Shown here in pieces: positions 51,869-59,071 of a DNA stretch of 64,000 nucleotides; the first letter of the stretch is position 1; each line of letters opens with the position of its first letter. The notes beneath the pieces are model-generated. The model had not been told where the DNA came from. It did no database searches and was given only the letters and a program-made list of their open reading frames with translations. A program made the position numbers and the translations under genes. Location: positions 327,191-391,190 of the forward strand of contig CAJTQT010000001.1 of assembly GCA_910578325.1 (NCBI GenBank), in the 5' to 3' direction. This DNA comes from an uncultured Christensenella sp. (GTDB taxonomy: Bacteria > Bacillota > Clostridia > Christensenellales > CAG-917).

Positions 51869-52924
51869 TTAAACGTCGGTTTTGCAATTTACGTATCTTT
51901 CAAAACCTACGAAAGACATATTTTTGATTTTACAGTTTCCGATTCCCGAAATCGTCACCGCTGAAATTCTGTCCTTCCCTTCCGCCTTTTTGTCGTTAAC
52001 GATCAGACCGAAAATATCCTCCGATACGGGCGTTAAGTCAAACGAATATTTGCATAGCCATTCCGCAATTTTTTCAAAGCCGTCCGCAGACAGTTCCCCT
52101 GCGTGTTTCGCGGCGGTTGCCATTGCGTAAATTCCGCGCGCGACAGCCTCGCCGTGAGCAACGGAATATCCGCTCTGTTTCTCAATCGCGTGGCCGACGG
52201 TGTGTCCGAGGTTGAGCAGTTTACGCTGCCCGATTTCCTTTTCGTCATTCGAAACCACCTCGGCTTTATATTCCGCGCACAGCGCGATGAATTCCGCGAT
52301 ATTGCTTTTTGAAATTCCGACTTCCAGTATGTCTGCGATCGCGCCGCCTGCAAGGCACGCGTATTTTACGCCCTCTCCTATGCCGTTTCTCCATTCCGAA
52401 CGCGGCAAGGTTTTAAGCGTATGAATATCGCATATCACTGCTTTGGGCTGATGAAACGCGCCAAGCAGATTTTTCCCGTACGGCAAATCAACGCCTGTCT
52501 TTCCGCCTATTGAACTGTCGATCATCGCAAGAAGCGTTGTGGGAATCTGCACAACGTCTATTCCGCGCATATATGTCGCGGCGGCGAATCCCGCGATATC
52601 GCCTACGACTCCGCCGCCCAACGCGACGACCGCGTCCGTACGTTTAAATGAATGCTCGCCCAGACAGTCGATGATACCGAGATATGTCGCGGACGTCTTT
52701 GACCTTTCTCCCGCATCGAATATATACGGGTACGCCTGAAATCCGCTTTCTGCCAGCGACCGCAAAACGCAATCGAGATAAAGCGGCGCGACATTGGAAT
52801 CGGATACCGCCAAAATCTTTTGCGCAGGGCATACAGATTTGACCGTTTCCCCTACCGCATCGAGCAGTCCCTCGCCTATCCTTACGGAATACGGTTTGTC
52901 GAGTTTCACTTCTATTTCTCTCAT
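51869..52924 (-). CDS. aroB: 3-dehydroquinate synthase
   Basis: 351 residues, normal length. It cyclises DAHP using NAD and a divalent metal. GGGVVGDIAGFAAATYMRGI, QIPTTLLAMIDSSIGGKTGVD, NLLGAFHQP, the metal ligands in ...E..K.. (GIGEGVKYA) and LNLGHTVGHAIE are all diagnostic. The start overlaps the tyrA stop by 4 bases. Confidence 0.96.
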   Translation of the reverse strand: MREIEVKLDKPYSVRIGEGLLDAVGETVKSVCPAQKILAVSDSNVAPLYLDCVLRSLAESGFQAYPYIFDAGERSKTSATYLGIIDCLGEHSFKRTDAVVALGGGVVGDIAGFAAATYMRGIDVVQIPTTLLAMIDSSIGGKTGVDLPYGKNLLGAFHQPKAVICDIHTLKTLPRSEWRNGIGEGVKYACLAGGAIADILEVGISKSNIAEFIALCAEYKAEVVSNDEKEIGQRKLLNLGHTVGHAIEKQSGYSVAHGEAVARGIYAMATAAKHAGELSADGFEKIAEWLCKYSFDLTPVSEDIFGLIVNDKKAEGKDRISAVTISGIGNCKIKNMSFVGFERYVNCKTDV

Positions 52925-53769
52925 TGTCTCTCCCTTTGCGCGGAGTCGGCGCGCTCCTTACAGGACGTTCCGTAGGAAAGAATTATTTTCAGTCTGTCGC
53001 CGTCTGCGTCGCTGAGCGCGTTTGCAAACTGCGTCAGTCGCTCGATCATATTATCGACGCACTGTGCCAGATTGTCTCTGTTCTGCAAAAACAGTTCCGT
53101 CCACATATCGGGATTAAGTCTCGCCACCCTCGTGAGGTCCGCAAAACTGCCCGCCGAAAATCCTGCGTGCGATTTTGAAAGCGGATTCTGCACATAGCAA
53201 CTCGAAACCACGTGCGCAAGTTGAGAGGTATACGCGATCATTTCGTCGTGTCTTTGCGCGGAACAAACTTCCACGCCTTTTACGCCTATATTTATATACA
53301 GTTCTTTGATTACGTTTACGGCTTCGTCATCGCCGGTCGGAACGAGTATCGCCCAAGCATCTCTGAAAAGTTCCGCCGAGGAATTCTCAATGCCCGCATA
53401 CTCTCTTCCCGCCATAGGATGCGTCCCCACAAACCTCAAATGCGGATACTTCTCTTTGAGCGCAAGCATCTCTTTTTCGATAACGCGCTTATTTCCGCAG
53501 GTATCCGCTATAATCGCGCCCTCTTTCAGACGCGGACATATTCTGTCCATTTCGGCTATCGCCGCAGTGGGAAACAGCGCGAAAATCACGACGTCGAGTT
53601 TTCCGTAATCTTCATCTTCGAGCGCGCGCGTGTGCGCGAAGAGGTCGTCCGCCCGTTTGAGCACCTCGGGATTTGTATCCGCTCCGAGCACTTCGAAATC
53701 GGTATATTTCACAATCGCTCTTCCGAGCGACGCCCCGATCAGTCCCATTCCGACAATTCCGATTTTCAT
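52921..53769 (-). CDS. tyrA: prephenate dehydrogenase
   Basis: 282 residues. It oxidatively decarboxylates prephenate to 4-hydroxyphenylpyruvate, the tyrosine precursor. The N-terminal Rossmann motif is GIVGMGLIGASLGRAI; GTHPMAGREYAGIENS carries the substrate/catalytic His region, and FSAGSFADLTRVARLNPDMW is typical. No ACT domain, so Tyr feedback would act elsewhere. Overlaps aroF upstream and aroB downstream by 4 bases each. Confidence 0.95.
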   Translation of the reverse strand: MKIGIVGMGLIGASLGRAIVKYTDFEVLGADTNPEVLKRADDLFAHTRALEDEDYGKLDVVIFALFPTAAIAEMDRICPRLKEGAIIADTCGNKRVIEKEMLALKEKYPHLRFVGTHPMAGREYAGIENSSAELFRDAWAILVPTGDDEAVNVIKELYINIGVKGVEVCSAQRHDEMIAYTSQLAHVVSSCYVQNPLSKSHAGFSAGSFADLTRVARLNPDMWTELFLQNRDNLAQCVDNMIERLTQFANALSDADGDRLKIILSYGTSCKERADSAQRERQ

Positions 53770-54782
53770 CTGTCCATCCTCTTTCCGACAACGGGGAGCA
53801 TACCCTTTACGCAGTTTACAACGTCTTCGAACTGTTCGGGACGTAGCGACTGCGCTCCGTCACAGAGCGCGTGAGCGGGGTCGTTATGCACTTCGATAAT
53901 AAGTCCGTCCGCGCCCGCGCCCACAGAACCGAGGCACATAGGCTTTACGAACCTCGATATACCCAACGCGTGCGACGGGTCTACAATAATAGGAAGATGC
54001 GTTCTCTCTTTAAGCACGGGGATTGCCGATAAGTCGAGGGTGTTGCGGGTGTATGTCTCATAGGTTCTTATTCCTCTTTCACACAGTATGACGTTGGGGT
54101 TGCCCTCGGACATAATGTACTCCGCGCTCATAAGCCATTCCTCGACGGTTGCGGCGATTCCGCGTTTGAGAAGAATAGGCGTTTTCAGTTTGCCCAGTCT
54201 TTTCAAAAGGTCGAAATTCTGCATATTACGCGCTCCGACCTGCATTACGTCAACGCCGTCGAAATCGTCGATGTATTCCTCGCTCATAATTTCCGTAACG
54301 ATAGGCATACCCGTTTCCGCTTTTGCCTTTTTAAGAAGTTTGAGTCCGTCTACGCCCATACCCTGAAACGAGTACGGCGAAGTGCGCGGCTTAAACGCGC
54401 CGCCGCGAAGCAGCGTCGCCCCCGCCTTTTTGACCGCTTCGGCAACTTCGATTATCTGCTTTTCGTTCTCGACCGAGCACGGACCTGCGATAATCTGGAA
54501 ATTGTCTCCTCCGAACCGATGTCCCGCCACATCCACAATCGTATCTGCGGGATGAAACTTTCTGTTCGCGTTCTTGTACGGCTCCTGCACTCTGGTTACG
54601 CTTTCTACAATATCCAGAGTACGAATAAGGTCTATATCGACTTTGGACGTATCGCCGACAAGTCCTACGATAGTCGTATTCTCGCCCTCGCTAAGATGGA
54701 CGTTCAGTCCCAGATCCTTAATCCAGTTGATAAGATTGTCTACCTGTTTTTGCTCTTGATTCTTCTTGATGACGACTATCAT
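53766..54782 (-). CDS. aroF: DAHP synthase, class I-beta with N-terminal regulatory domain
   Basis: 338 residues. It condenses PEP and erythrose-4-P, the first committed step. The first about 70 residues (MIVVIKKNQEQKQVDNLINW, then IKDLGLNVHLSEG) form the ferredoxin-like domain of TM0343-type enzymes that mediates Tyr/Phe inhibition. The barrel has IAGPCSVENEKQI, RGGAFKPRTSPYSFQG, KRGIAATVEEWLMSAEYI, PIIVDPSHALG and EVHNDPAHALCDGAQSL. First structural gene of the aromatic operon; AGAGG precedes the ATG. Expression is probably set by the upstream Phe/Tyr leader and a second promoter. Confidence 0.96.
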   Translation of the reverse strand: MIVVIKKNQEQKQVDNLINWIKDLGLNVHLSEGENTTIVGLVGDTSKVDIDLIRTLDIVESVTRVQEPYKNANRKFHPADTIVDVAGHRFGGDNFQIIAGPCSVENEKQIIEVAEAVKKAGATLLRGGAFKPRTSPYSFQGMGVDGLKLLKKAKAETGMPIVTEIMSEEYIDDFDGVDVMQVGARNMQNFDLLKRLGKLKTPILLKRGIAATVEEWLMSAEYIMSEGNPNVILCERGIRTYETYTRNTLDLSAIPVLKERTHLPIIVDPSHALGISRFVKPMCLGSVGAGADGLIIEVHNDPAHALCDGAQSLRPEQFEDVVNCVKGMLPVVGKRMDR

Positions 54783-54837
54783 AAGTTTACCTCTTAAAGT
54801 AAGGCTTTCGCCGATGTTTTTGTATGCTTATTTATAA

Positions 54838-54866
54838 ATAATATAACAAAAAGTATATTATTTCAA
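54838..54866 (-). promoter_or_regulatory. second promoter (P2) of the aromatic operon
   Basis: TTGAAA (54861-54866), 17-nt spacer, TATTAT (54838-54843) on the minus strand. It lies between the attenuator terminator and aroF, so its transcripts would escape attenuation. Seen by consensus only. Confidence 0.5.
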
Positions 54867-54883
54867 GTTAAGTATCACAGATT

Positions 54884-54911
54884 AAAAAAACCGACACCGT
54901 TTGGGTGTCGG
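54884..54911 (-). terminator. attenuator terminator in the aromatic operon leader
   Basis: A perfect 8-bp stem (CCGACACC / GGTGTCGG on the minus strand, 54911-54904 and 54898-54891), 5-nt loop CAAAC, then seven U (54890-54884). It lies 34 bases after the leader-peptide stop and 102 bases before aroF, in the same direction, so it can only act on leader transcripts. Confidence 0.85.
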
Positions 54912-54941
54912 GCAATCTTCCGTTTTCCGTACACCTAAACG
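54898..54941 (-). promoter_or_regulatory. antiterminator pairing competing with the attenuator
   Basis: On the minus strand CGTTTAGGTGT (54941-54931) can pair with ACACCCAAACG (54908-54898) at 10 of 11 positions, with one A-C mismatch. The second segment includes most of the 5' arm and loop of the terminator, so the two structures exclude each other. The first segment starts 4 nt after the leader stop codon, so a ribosome on the stop would cover it. Confidence 0.7.
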
Positions 54942-54944
54942 CAA

Positions 54945-55004
54945 CTACGCTCCGTAGCCGTAATAAAAGTAAAATGCGAAAACAGAAATCCCTTTTATAT
55001 TCAT
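54945..55004 (-). CDS. Phe/Tyr-rich leader peptide of the aromatic operon
   Basis: A 19-residue ORF, MNIKGISVFAFYFYYGYGA, ending in TAG. Seven of residues 9-17 are Phe (TTC, TTT, TTT) or Tyr (TAC, TAT, TAC, TAC). It has no Shine-Dalgarno. A -10 box ends 6 nt before the ATG, so the mRNA probably begins at the start codon. Downstream are an antiterminator pairing and an intrinsic terminator, then aroF and the genes for Phe and Tyr synthesis. Ribosome stalling at these codons when charged tRNA-Phe or tRNA-Tyr is scarce would leave the antiterminator free and allow read-through. This is the logic of E. coli pheA/trp attenuation; here it is inferred from sequence alone. Confidence 0.85.
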   Translation of the reverse strand: MNIKGISVFAFYFYYGYGA

Positions 55005-55010
55005 AGATTC

Positions 55011-55039
55011 AGTTTAAGGTCGAAGCGTAGTTTTGTCAA
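55011..55039 (-). promoter_or_regulatory. leader promoter (P1) of the aromatic operon
   Basis: Perfect TTGACA (55034-55039), 17-nt spacer, TAAACT (55011-55016) on the minus strand; the leader-peptide ATG follows after 6 nt. Confidence 0.65.
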
Positions 55040-55153
55040 CGCTTTTTTGCCGCAAAGCGGCTTTTAGCCGATAAAATTCCATATCGGCGCCTCACGGCTA
55101 CCGTCTCGTCAGATACGCTTTGATAAAAATCACACAACCTCCGACGGTTTCCG

Positions 55154-55182
55154 TTGACATTTTACACAAGCGGAATTATACT
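55154..55182 (+). promoter_or_regulatory. promoter of the FMN riboswitch / riboflavin transporter gene
   Basis: TTGACA (55154-55159), 17-nt spacer, TATACT (55177-55182). The predicted start falls just before the riboswitch at 55194. Confidence 0.75.
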
Positions 55183-55193
55183 TCCACTATCAA

Positions 55194-55316
55194 AATTCTT
55201 TGGATAGGGTCAACCCAACCGGTGGTAATGCCGTCTATACGGACAAGTCCAACAGCCCCAACAGCCGATGCGGTGAGATTCCGCAACCGCCTGTCAAGTC
55301 AGACTGGGAAGGAATT
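55194..55316 (+). promoter_or_regulatory. FMN riboswitch (RFN element)
   Basis: The order of conserved blocks matches RF00050. The P1 arms are AATTCTT (55194-55200) and AAGGAATT (55309-55316). In order follow GATAGGGTCAACCCAACCGG (compare GGCAGGGTGAAATTCCCGACCGG), TGGTAAT, GGACAAGTCC, GCCGATGCGGTGAGATTCCG, and CCTGTCAAGTCAGACTGGGA. Stem variation is present but the FMN-contacting junction blocks are kept. It binds FMN and lowers expression of the downstream gene. Confidence 0.88.
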
Positions 55317-55377
55317 TGCATAGATAATTTCCAAACGCGCCATAAGGCGCGCGTAAGTTTTATGTTATGCGCTTTCT

Positions 55378-55398
55378 TCTCCGCCTAAAAAGTGGAGA
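55378..55398 (+). promoter_or_regulatory. hairpin sequestering the ribosome site of the riboflavin transporter gene
   Basis: TCTCCGC (55378-55384) pairs fully (one G-U) with GTGGAGA (55392-55398), which holds the Shine-Dalgarno GGAG before the ATG at 55405. No U-run terminator is seen after the riboswitch, so control is likely at translation start. Confidence 0.6.
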
Positions 55399-55404
55399 TT
55401 TTTT

Positions 55405-56169
55405 ATGGAGAAAAATCAATCGACTCAACAAACTCCGCCGTACGATAACGGCGGCGCTCGGCAGTATTTATGCGAAGAACAGGCATCAGATTCCGATTCT
55501 TGCAAAACGCAACGGAACGTTCCTAAAAAGGACATTGACGTCGGTGCGCCCGCAATTTCCGACAGACAAACACATATCCGAAAGGCGCGCAAAATGACCG
55601 CCAAAGCACTGGCATATACCGCTGTTATGACTGCGCTCGTATACGTCGGCTCGCTTATAGGATACTCGGGCGCGCAGTTTTATTTCAATCTCGGAGATTC
55701 CGTTATTCTGATTTGCGCCGCGCTGCTCGATCCTGTATCCGCGATGATTGCGGGCGGGCTCGGCTCGTTTTTCTGCGACCTCACCGTCTATCCCGCAACA
55801 ATGATTTTCACTCTCGTCATAAAAGCGTCCGAAGGTCTTTTTGCCGGCATAATGTTTAAACTCATAAATTCACGCTACGACAAAACCCTCTCCCGCATAA
55901 ATTCCACAGATAATCCTTTATCTCAAAAACAACTCAAAACCGCATACGTCTTAAAAATATTCTTCTCCTACCTCGCCTCTCTCGCAAGCGTAACGGTGAT
56001 GATGTCGGGATACTTTTTATGTCAGTCACTTTTCTACGGGACAATGACTGGCGCGCTTGTCGCGCTTCCTTTCGACGCCGCTCAAGGCGCAATATCATCG
56101 ACGGTTGCAATGCTTGCGCTATACTTATTGAAACTGGACAGATTTCGTCATAAAATACAGTTTAAATAA
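55405..56169 (+). CDS. ribU: riboflavin ECF transporter S component
   Basis: 254 residues. From about residue 65 it has five to six membrane helices with ECF S-component features: FNLGDSVILICAALLDPVSA, IAGGLGSFFCDLTVYPATM and TLVIKASEGLFAGI. The S component binds the vitamin; energy comes from a shared EcfAA'T module not in this window. The FMN riboswitch upstream points to riboflavin. The first about 63 residues are polar and unusual for RibU (contains EQASDSDSCKTQRN); an internal ATG at 55594 with AAAGG upstream would remove them. I keep 55405 because the sequestered ribosome site is there. Confidence 0.88.
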   Translation: MEKNQSTQQTPPYDNGGARQYLCEEQASDSDSCKTQRNVPKKDIDVGAPAISDRQTHIRKARKMTAKALAYTAVMTALVYVGSLIGYSGAQFYFNLGDSVILICAALLDPVSAMIAGGLGSFFCDLTVYPATMIFTLVIKASEGLFAGIMFKLINSRYDKTLSRINSTDNPLSQKQLKTAYVLKIFFSYLASLASVTVMMSGYFLCQSLFYGTMTGALVALPFDAAQGAISSTVAMLALYLLKLDRFRHKIQFK

Positions 56170-56225
56170 TTACTTTGCAGATATAAACCTGCCTTTACGA
56201 AAATTTTAGTATTTAGATAAAAATT

Positions 56226-56246
56226 ACGCGGACTTAATGTCCGCGT
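56226..56246. terminator. terminator between ribU and fumB
   Basis: An 8-bp GC-rich stem ACGCGGAC (56226-56233) / GTCCGCGT (56239-56246) with a 5-nt loop and A/T-rich flanks on both sides; it serves two convergent genes. Confidence 0.7.
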
Positions 56247-56301
56247 TTATAAAAGGTGCATTTTCCGCGTGCTGTGTTTACTTTGCTAACACCGTCGCGC
56301 T

Positions 56302-56823
56302 CTATGAGAATATACTGTCTCCGTTTTTATCTATCGCAACGATCAACGGGAAATCCTCGATTTCAAACTTATACATCGCCTCTGTCCCGAGTTCGGGATA
56401 CGCAACGGGGCTTGAACTTTTGATACAGTCCGCGCAAAGCGCTCCCGCGCCGCCGATTGCAACGAGATATATTCCGCCGTTCCGTTTGACCGCTTCATAA
56501 ACTTCGCGGCATCGGTCACCCTTTCCTATACTGGCGACAACGCCGTTATCGTACAACGTAGGAGCATACTTGTCCATTCGCATAGCGGTGGTTGGCCCTG
56601 CCGATATCGGTTTGCCGTCCTTGAAGCACGCGCCGACATAATAAATACCCTGACCTTGCAAATCTATCGGCAACTCGCCGCCCGACAGCAATGCGTCGTA
56701 CATTCTCTTGTGCCCCGCGTCGCGCGCAGTATAGACATATCCGTTCAGCAAAACTCTGTCGCCCGCGCGCAGTCCTGAAACTTCTTCTCTGTTAAACGGG
56801 GCAGTTATTCTCTTCCATTCCAT
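56302..56823 (-). CDS. fumB: class I fumarate hydratase, beta subunit
   Basis: 173 residues, the C-terminal-domain subunit of two-subunit iron-sulfur fumarases (TtdB/FumA-C family). Blocks: ITAPFNREEVSGLRAGDRV, GQGIYYVGACFKDGKPISAG, PTTAMRMDKYAPTLYDNGV, and SIGKGDRC. It hydrates fumarate to malate with the alpha subunit. The same family includes L(+)-tartrate dehydratase, which cannot be fully excluded; malic enzyme next door favours fumarase. Starts 9 bases after fumA. Confidence 0.88.
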   Translation of the reverse strand: MEWKRITAPFNREEVSGLRAGDRVLLNGYVYTARDAGHKRMYDALLSGGELPIDLQGQGIYYVGACFKDGKPISAGPTTAMRMDKYAPTLYDNGVVASIGKGDRCREVYEAVKRNGGIYLVAIGGAGALCADCIKSSSPVAYPELGTEAMYKFEIEDFPLIVAIDKNGDSIFS

Positions 56824-56832
56824 AATTCCCTC

Positions 56833-57669
56833 TCAAAGCGTAACGCTTGACATACGCACCGCATTGCACTGTACGTTGACCGCAACGGGAAGCGCGGATA
56901 TATGCGTGGGATACTTGCCTATATGCACCGCAAGCGCAGTCGTATAGCCCCCGAAGCCCTGCGCTCCGATTCCGAGCGCGTTTATGCCGTCGAGCAATTC
57001 CTTTTCCAGCCCTGCAAGAGTCTCGTCATCCGAAGGCTTTCCCACTTCGCGCAGCAGTTGTTCTTTCGCGGTAAGCATCGCCTTTTCGGCGGTACCGCCT
57101 ATGCCGACTCCTATAACAACGGGAGGACAGGGATTCGAACCCGCCGCTCTCACCGCGTCGATTACACTTTTCTTCACGCCCTCTATTCCTGCGGACGGAG
57201 TCAGCATATACAGCGCGGACATATTCTCGCTTCCGAACCCTTTGGGAAGAAACGAAATTTGCAGTTTATCTCCGACAGCGAGAGACACGTGAATGACCGC
57301 GGGAGTGTTGTCTCGCGTGTTTACGCGCTTAATAGGATCGAGCACGCTTGCGCGATAACCGTTTTTCGAATAGCCGAGGCGAATGCCTTCGTTTATCGCG
57401 TCGTCGAGCAGTCCGCCTTCTATGCGCACGTCCTGTCCCAGTTTAACAAACACGACCGCCATACCCGTATCCTGACACACGGGCAATCTGTTGCGGCTTG
57501 CCACCTCCGCATTTTTCGCAAGCATTTCAAGCGCGAACTTTGCGTTTGGGTTGCTCTCCTTTTCATACGCCGCTTTCATCGCCGCGCCGCAGGACGGGGT
57601 TATACGCGAACAAGCCTCGGTAAGTTCGCACACCGCGTCGCAAATTTCATTGAACGTTATTGTTTTCAT
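56833..57669 (-). CDS. fumA: class I fumarate hydratase, alpha subunit
   Basis: 278 residues, the [4Fe-4S] subunit. Cysteines likely binding the cluster are in PVCQDTGMAVVFV, SNPCPPVVIGVGIGG and the C-terminal region (NVQCNAVR). Further blocks are AINEGIRLGYSKNGYRASVLDPI and FLPKGFGSENMS. It converts fumarate and malate together with the beta subunit. The ATG has no Shine-Dalgarno; a promoter lies 7 nt upstream, so translation is probably leaderless. Confidence 0.9.
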   Translation of the reverse strand: MKTITFNEICDAVCELTEACSRITPSCGAAMKAAYEKESNPNAKFALEMLAKNAEVASRNRLPVCQDTGMAVVFVKLGQDVRIEGGLLDDAINEGIRLGYSKNGYRASVLDPIKRVNTRDNTPAVIHVSLAVGDKLQISFLPKGFGSENMSALYMLTPSAGIEGVKKSVIDAVRAAGSNPCPPVVIGVGIGGTAEKAMLTAKEQLLREVGKPSDDETLAGLEKELLDGINALGIGAQGFGGYTTALAVHIGKYPTHISALPVAVNVQCNAVRMSSVTL

Positions 57670-57676
57670 AGTTGAA

Positions 57677-57705
57677 AGTATAACTCAATCCGTCGCGATT
57701 TTCAA
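57677..57705 (-). promoter_or_regulatory. promoter of fumA-fumB, leaderless geometry
   Basis: TTGAAA (57700-57705), 17-nt spacer, TATACT (57677-57682) on the minus strand, only 7 nt before the fumA ATG. Confidence 0.65.
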
Positions 57706-57784
57706 GAGTTTTGAGTATAAGGTTGTCTATTCGGCGGTATTGTAGTAAACTTATGCTTATAAACCCCATTCAACGGAGAAATAT

Positions 57785-58954
57785 ATGGATTATCAGAAAG
57801 TTTCGCTTGAAAAGCATTTCGAATGGAAAGGCAAGATACAAATGACTTCCCGCGTCAACGTAGACGGCAAGGAGTCGCTGTCGCTTGCATATACACCCGG
57901 AGTAGCGGCGCCCTGTCTTGCAATAAAGGAAAATCCCGAACTGTCCTACTCTCTCACCCGCCGCTGGAACACCGTTGCGGTCGTTACCGACGGCACGGCA
58001 GTGCTCGGACTGGGAAATATAGGTCCGCTTGCAGGTATGCCGGTTATGGAAGGCAAATGCGTGCTGTTCAAAGAATTTGCGGACATTGACGCAATTCCCA
58101 TTTGCCTCGACACCCAGAACGTAGATGAAATCGTCGCGACGGTCAAAGCGATTTCACCCAGTTTTGGCGGCATCAACCTCGAAGACATATCCGCTCCGCG
58201 TTGTTTCGAAGTGGAGCGTAGACTGAAAGAACTCTGCGATATACCAGTATTCCACGACGACCAGCACGGCACTGCAATAGTGCTTGCCGCCGCGCTTAAA
58301 AACGCGCTTAAACTTGTAAAAAAAGATATATCAACCGCCCGTTTGGTTATAAACGGCGCAGGAAGCGCAGGAATTGCGATAGCGGAATTTCTGATTCTGC
58401 TCGGCGCGCGCGACCTGACCGTTTGCGACAGAAAAGGCATAATCGATGACTCGGACGATTTCAATGCCGCACAGATTGCGCTGGCAAAACGCACAAATCC
58501 CCGCAAAGTCAGAGGAACGCTTGCCGACGCGGTTAAAGGCGCAGACGCATTTATAGGAGTGAGCGTAAAAGACGCGCTTTCGCAGGATATGGTCCGCAGT
58601 ATGGCAAAGGATTCCATTGTCTTTGCTATGGCAAATCCCACTCCCGAAATCATGCCGGACCTTGCTCTTGAAGCAGGCGCGCGTGTTGTCGCGACAGGGC
58701 GCAGCGACTTCCCTAATCAAATAAACAACGTTCTTGCTTTCCCCGGAATATTCAGAGGTGCGCTCGACACCCGTGCAAGCGAAATTAACGTAGCAATGAA
58801 AATTGCCGCGTCGAACGCACTCGCAAATCTTGTAAGCGACGAAGAACTTTGCGACTCCTATATTCTGCCCAAAGCATTCGACAGTCGCGTGGCTGATGCC
58901 GTAGCGAAAGCGGTGGCGGATGCGGCAAAAGAAAGCGGCGCGGCAAGAATCTGA
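57785..58954 (+). CDS. malic enzyme (short NAD-type)
   Basis: 389 residues, the short bacterial class. It oxidatively decarboxylates malate to pyruvate. Motifs: LSLAYTPGVAAPC, the metal/malate region FAD-IDAIPICLDTQN, VFHDDQHGTAIVLAAAL, Rossmann NGAGSAGIAIAEFL and ANPTPEIMPDLA. Coenzyme preference (NAD or NADP) is not certain by eye. CGGAGAAAT precedes the ATG. A possible promoter TTGTCT-N17-TAAACT lies at 57723-57751. Divergent from fumA; the two products act on malate in sequence. Confidence 0.93.
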   Translation: MDYQKVSLEKHFEWKGKIQMTSRVNVDGKESLSLAYTPGVAAPCLAIKENPELSYSLTRRWNTVAVVTDGTAVLGLGNIGPLAGMPVMEGKCVLFKEFADIDAIPICLDTQNVDEIVATVKAISPSFGGINLEDISAPRCFEVERRLKELCDIPVFHDDQHGTAIVLAAALKNALKLVKKDISTARLVINGAGSAGIAIAEFLILLGARDLTVCDRKGIIDDSDDFNAAQIALAKRTNPRKVRGTLADAVKGADAFIGVSVKDALSQDMVRSMAKDSIVFAMANPTPEIMPDLALEAGARVVATGRSDFPNQINNVLAFPGIFRGALDTRASEINVAMKIAASNALANLVSDEELCDSYILPKAFDSRVADAVAKAVADAAKESGAARI

Positions 58955-58978
58955 TAAACCGATCCAAAATGAAAAATT

Positions 58979-59004
58979 AAAGCGTTTCCGTTTGGAAACG
59001 CTTT
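58979..59004. terminator. bidirectional terminator
   Basis: A perfect 11-bp stem AAAGCGTTTCC (58979-58989) / GGAAACGCTTT (58994-59004), 4-nt loop and U-runs. It serves the malic enzyme gene and the convergent HAD gene. Confidence 0.85.
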
Positions 59005-59071
59005 TTAATTCTCCTTATGCGATGTTGCAAATTCCGCGCAAACGCAATGTAAACAATGCTTACAATTATAC

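Noticed and set aside
54783..55020. T-box riboswitch in the aromatic operon leader
   Set aside because: No AGGGTGGNACCGCG-like antiterminator sequence or specifier-loop arrangement; a short Phe/Tyr-rich ORF fits the structure better.
55049..55064. Terminator-like hairpin GCCGC-AAA-GCGGC followed by TTTT
   Set aside because: Only a 5-bp stem, and on the plus strand no gene or promoter lies upstream of it; it is just upstream of the aromatic leader promoter on the other strand.
57125..57145. tRNA-like T-loop motif (GGTTCGAATCC on the minus strand)
   Set aside because: It lies inside fumA and encodes the conserved SNPCPP segment; no acceptor, D or anticodon stem surrounds it.
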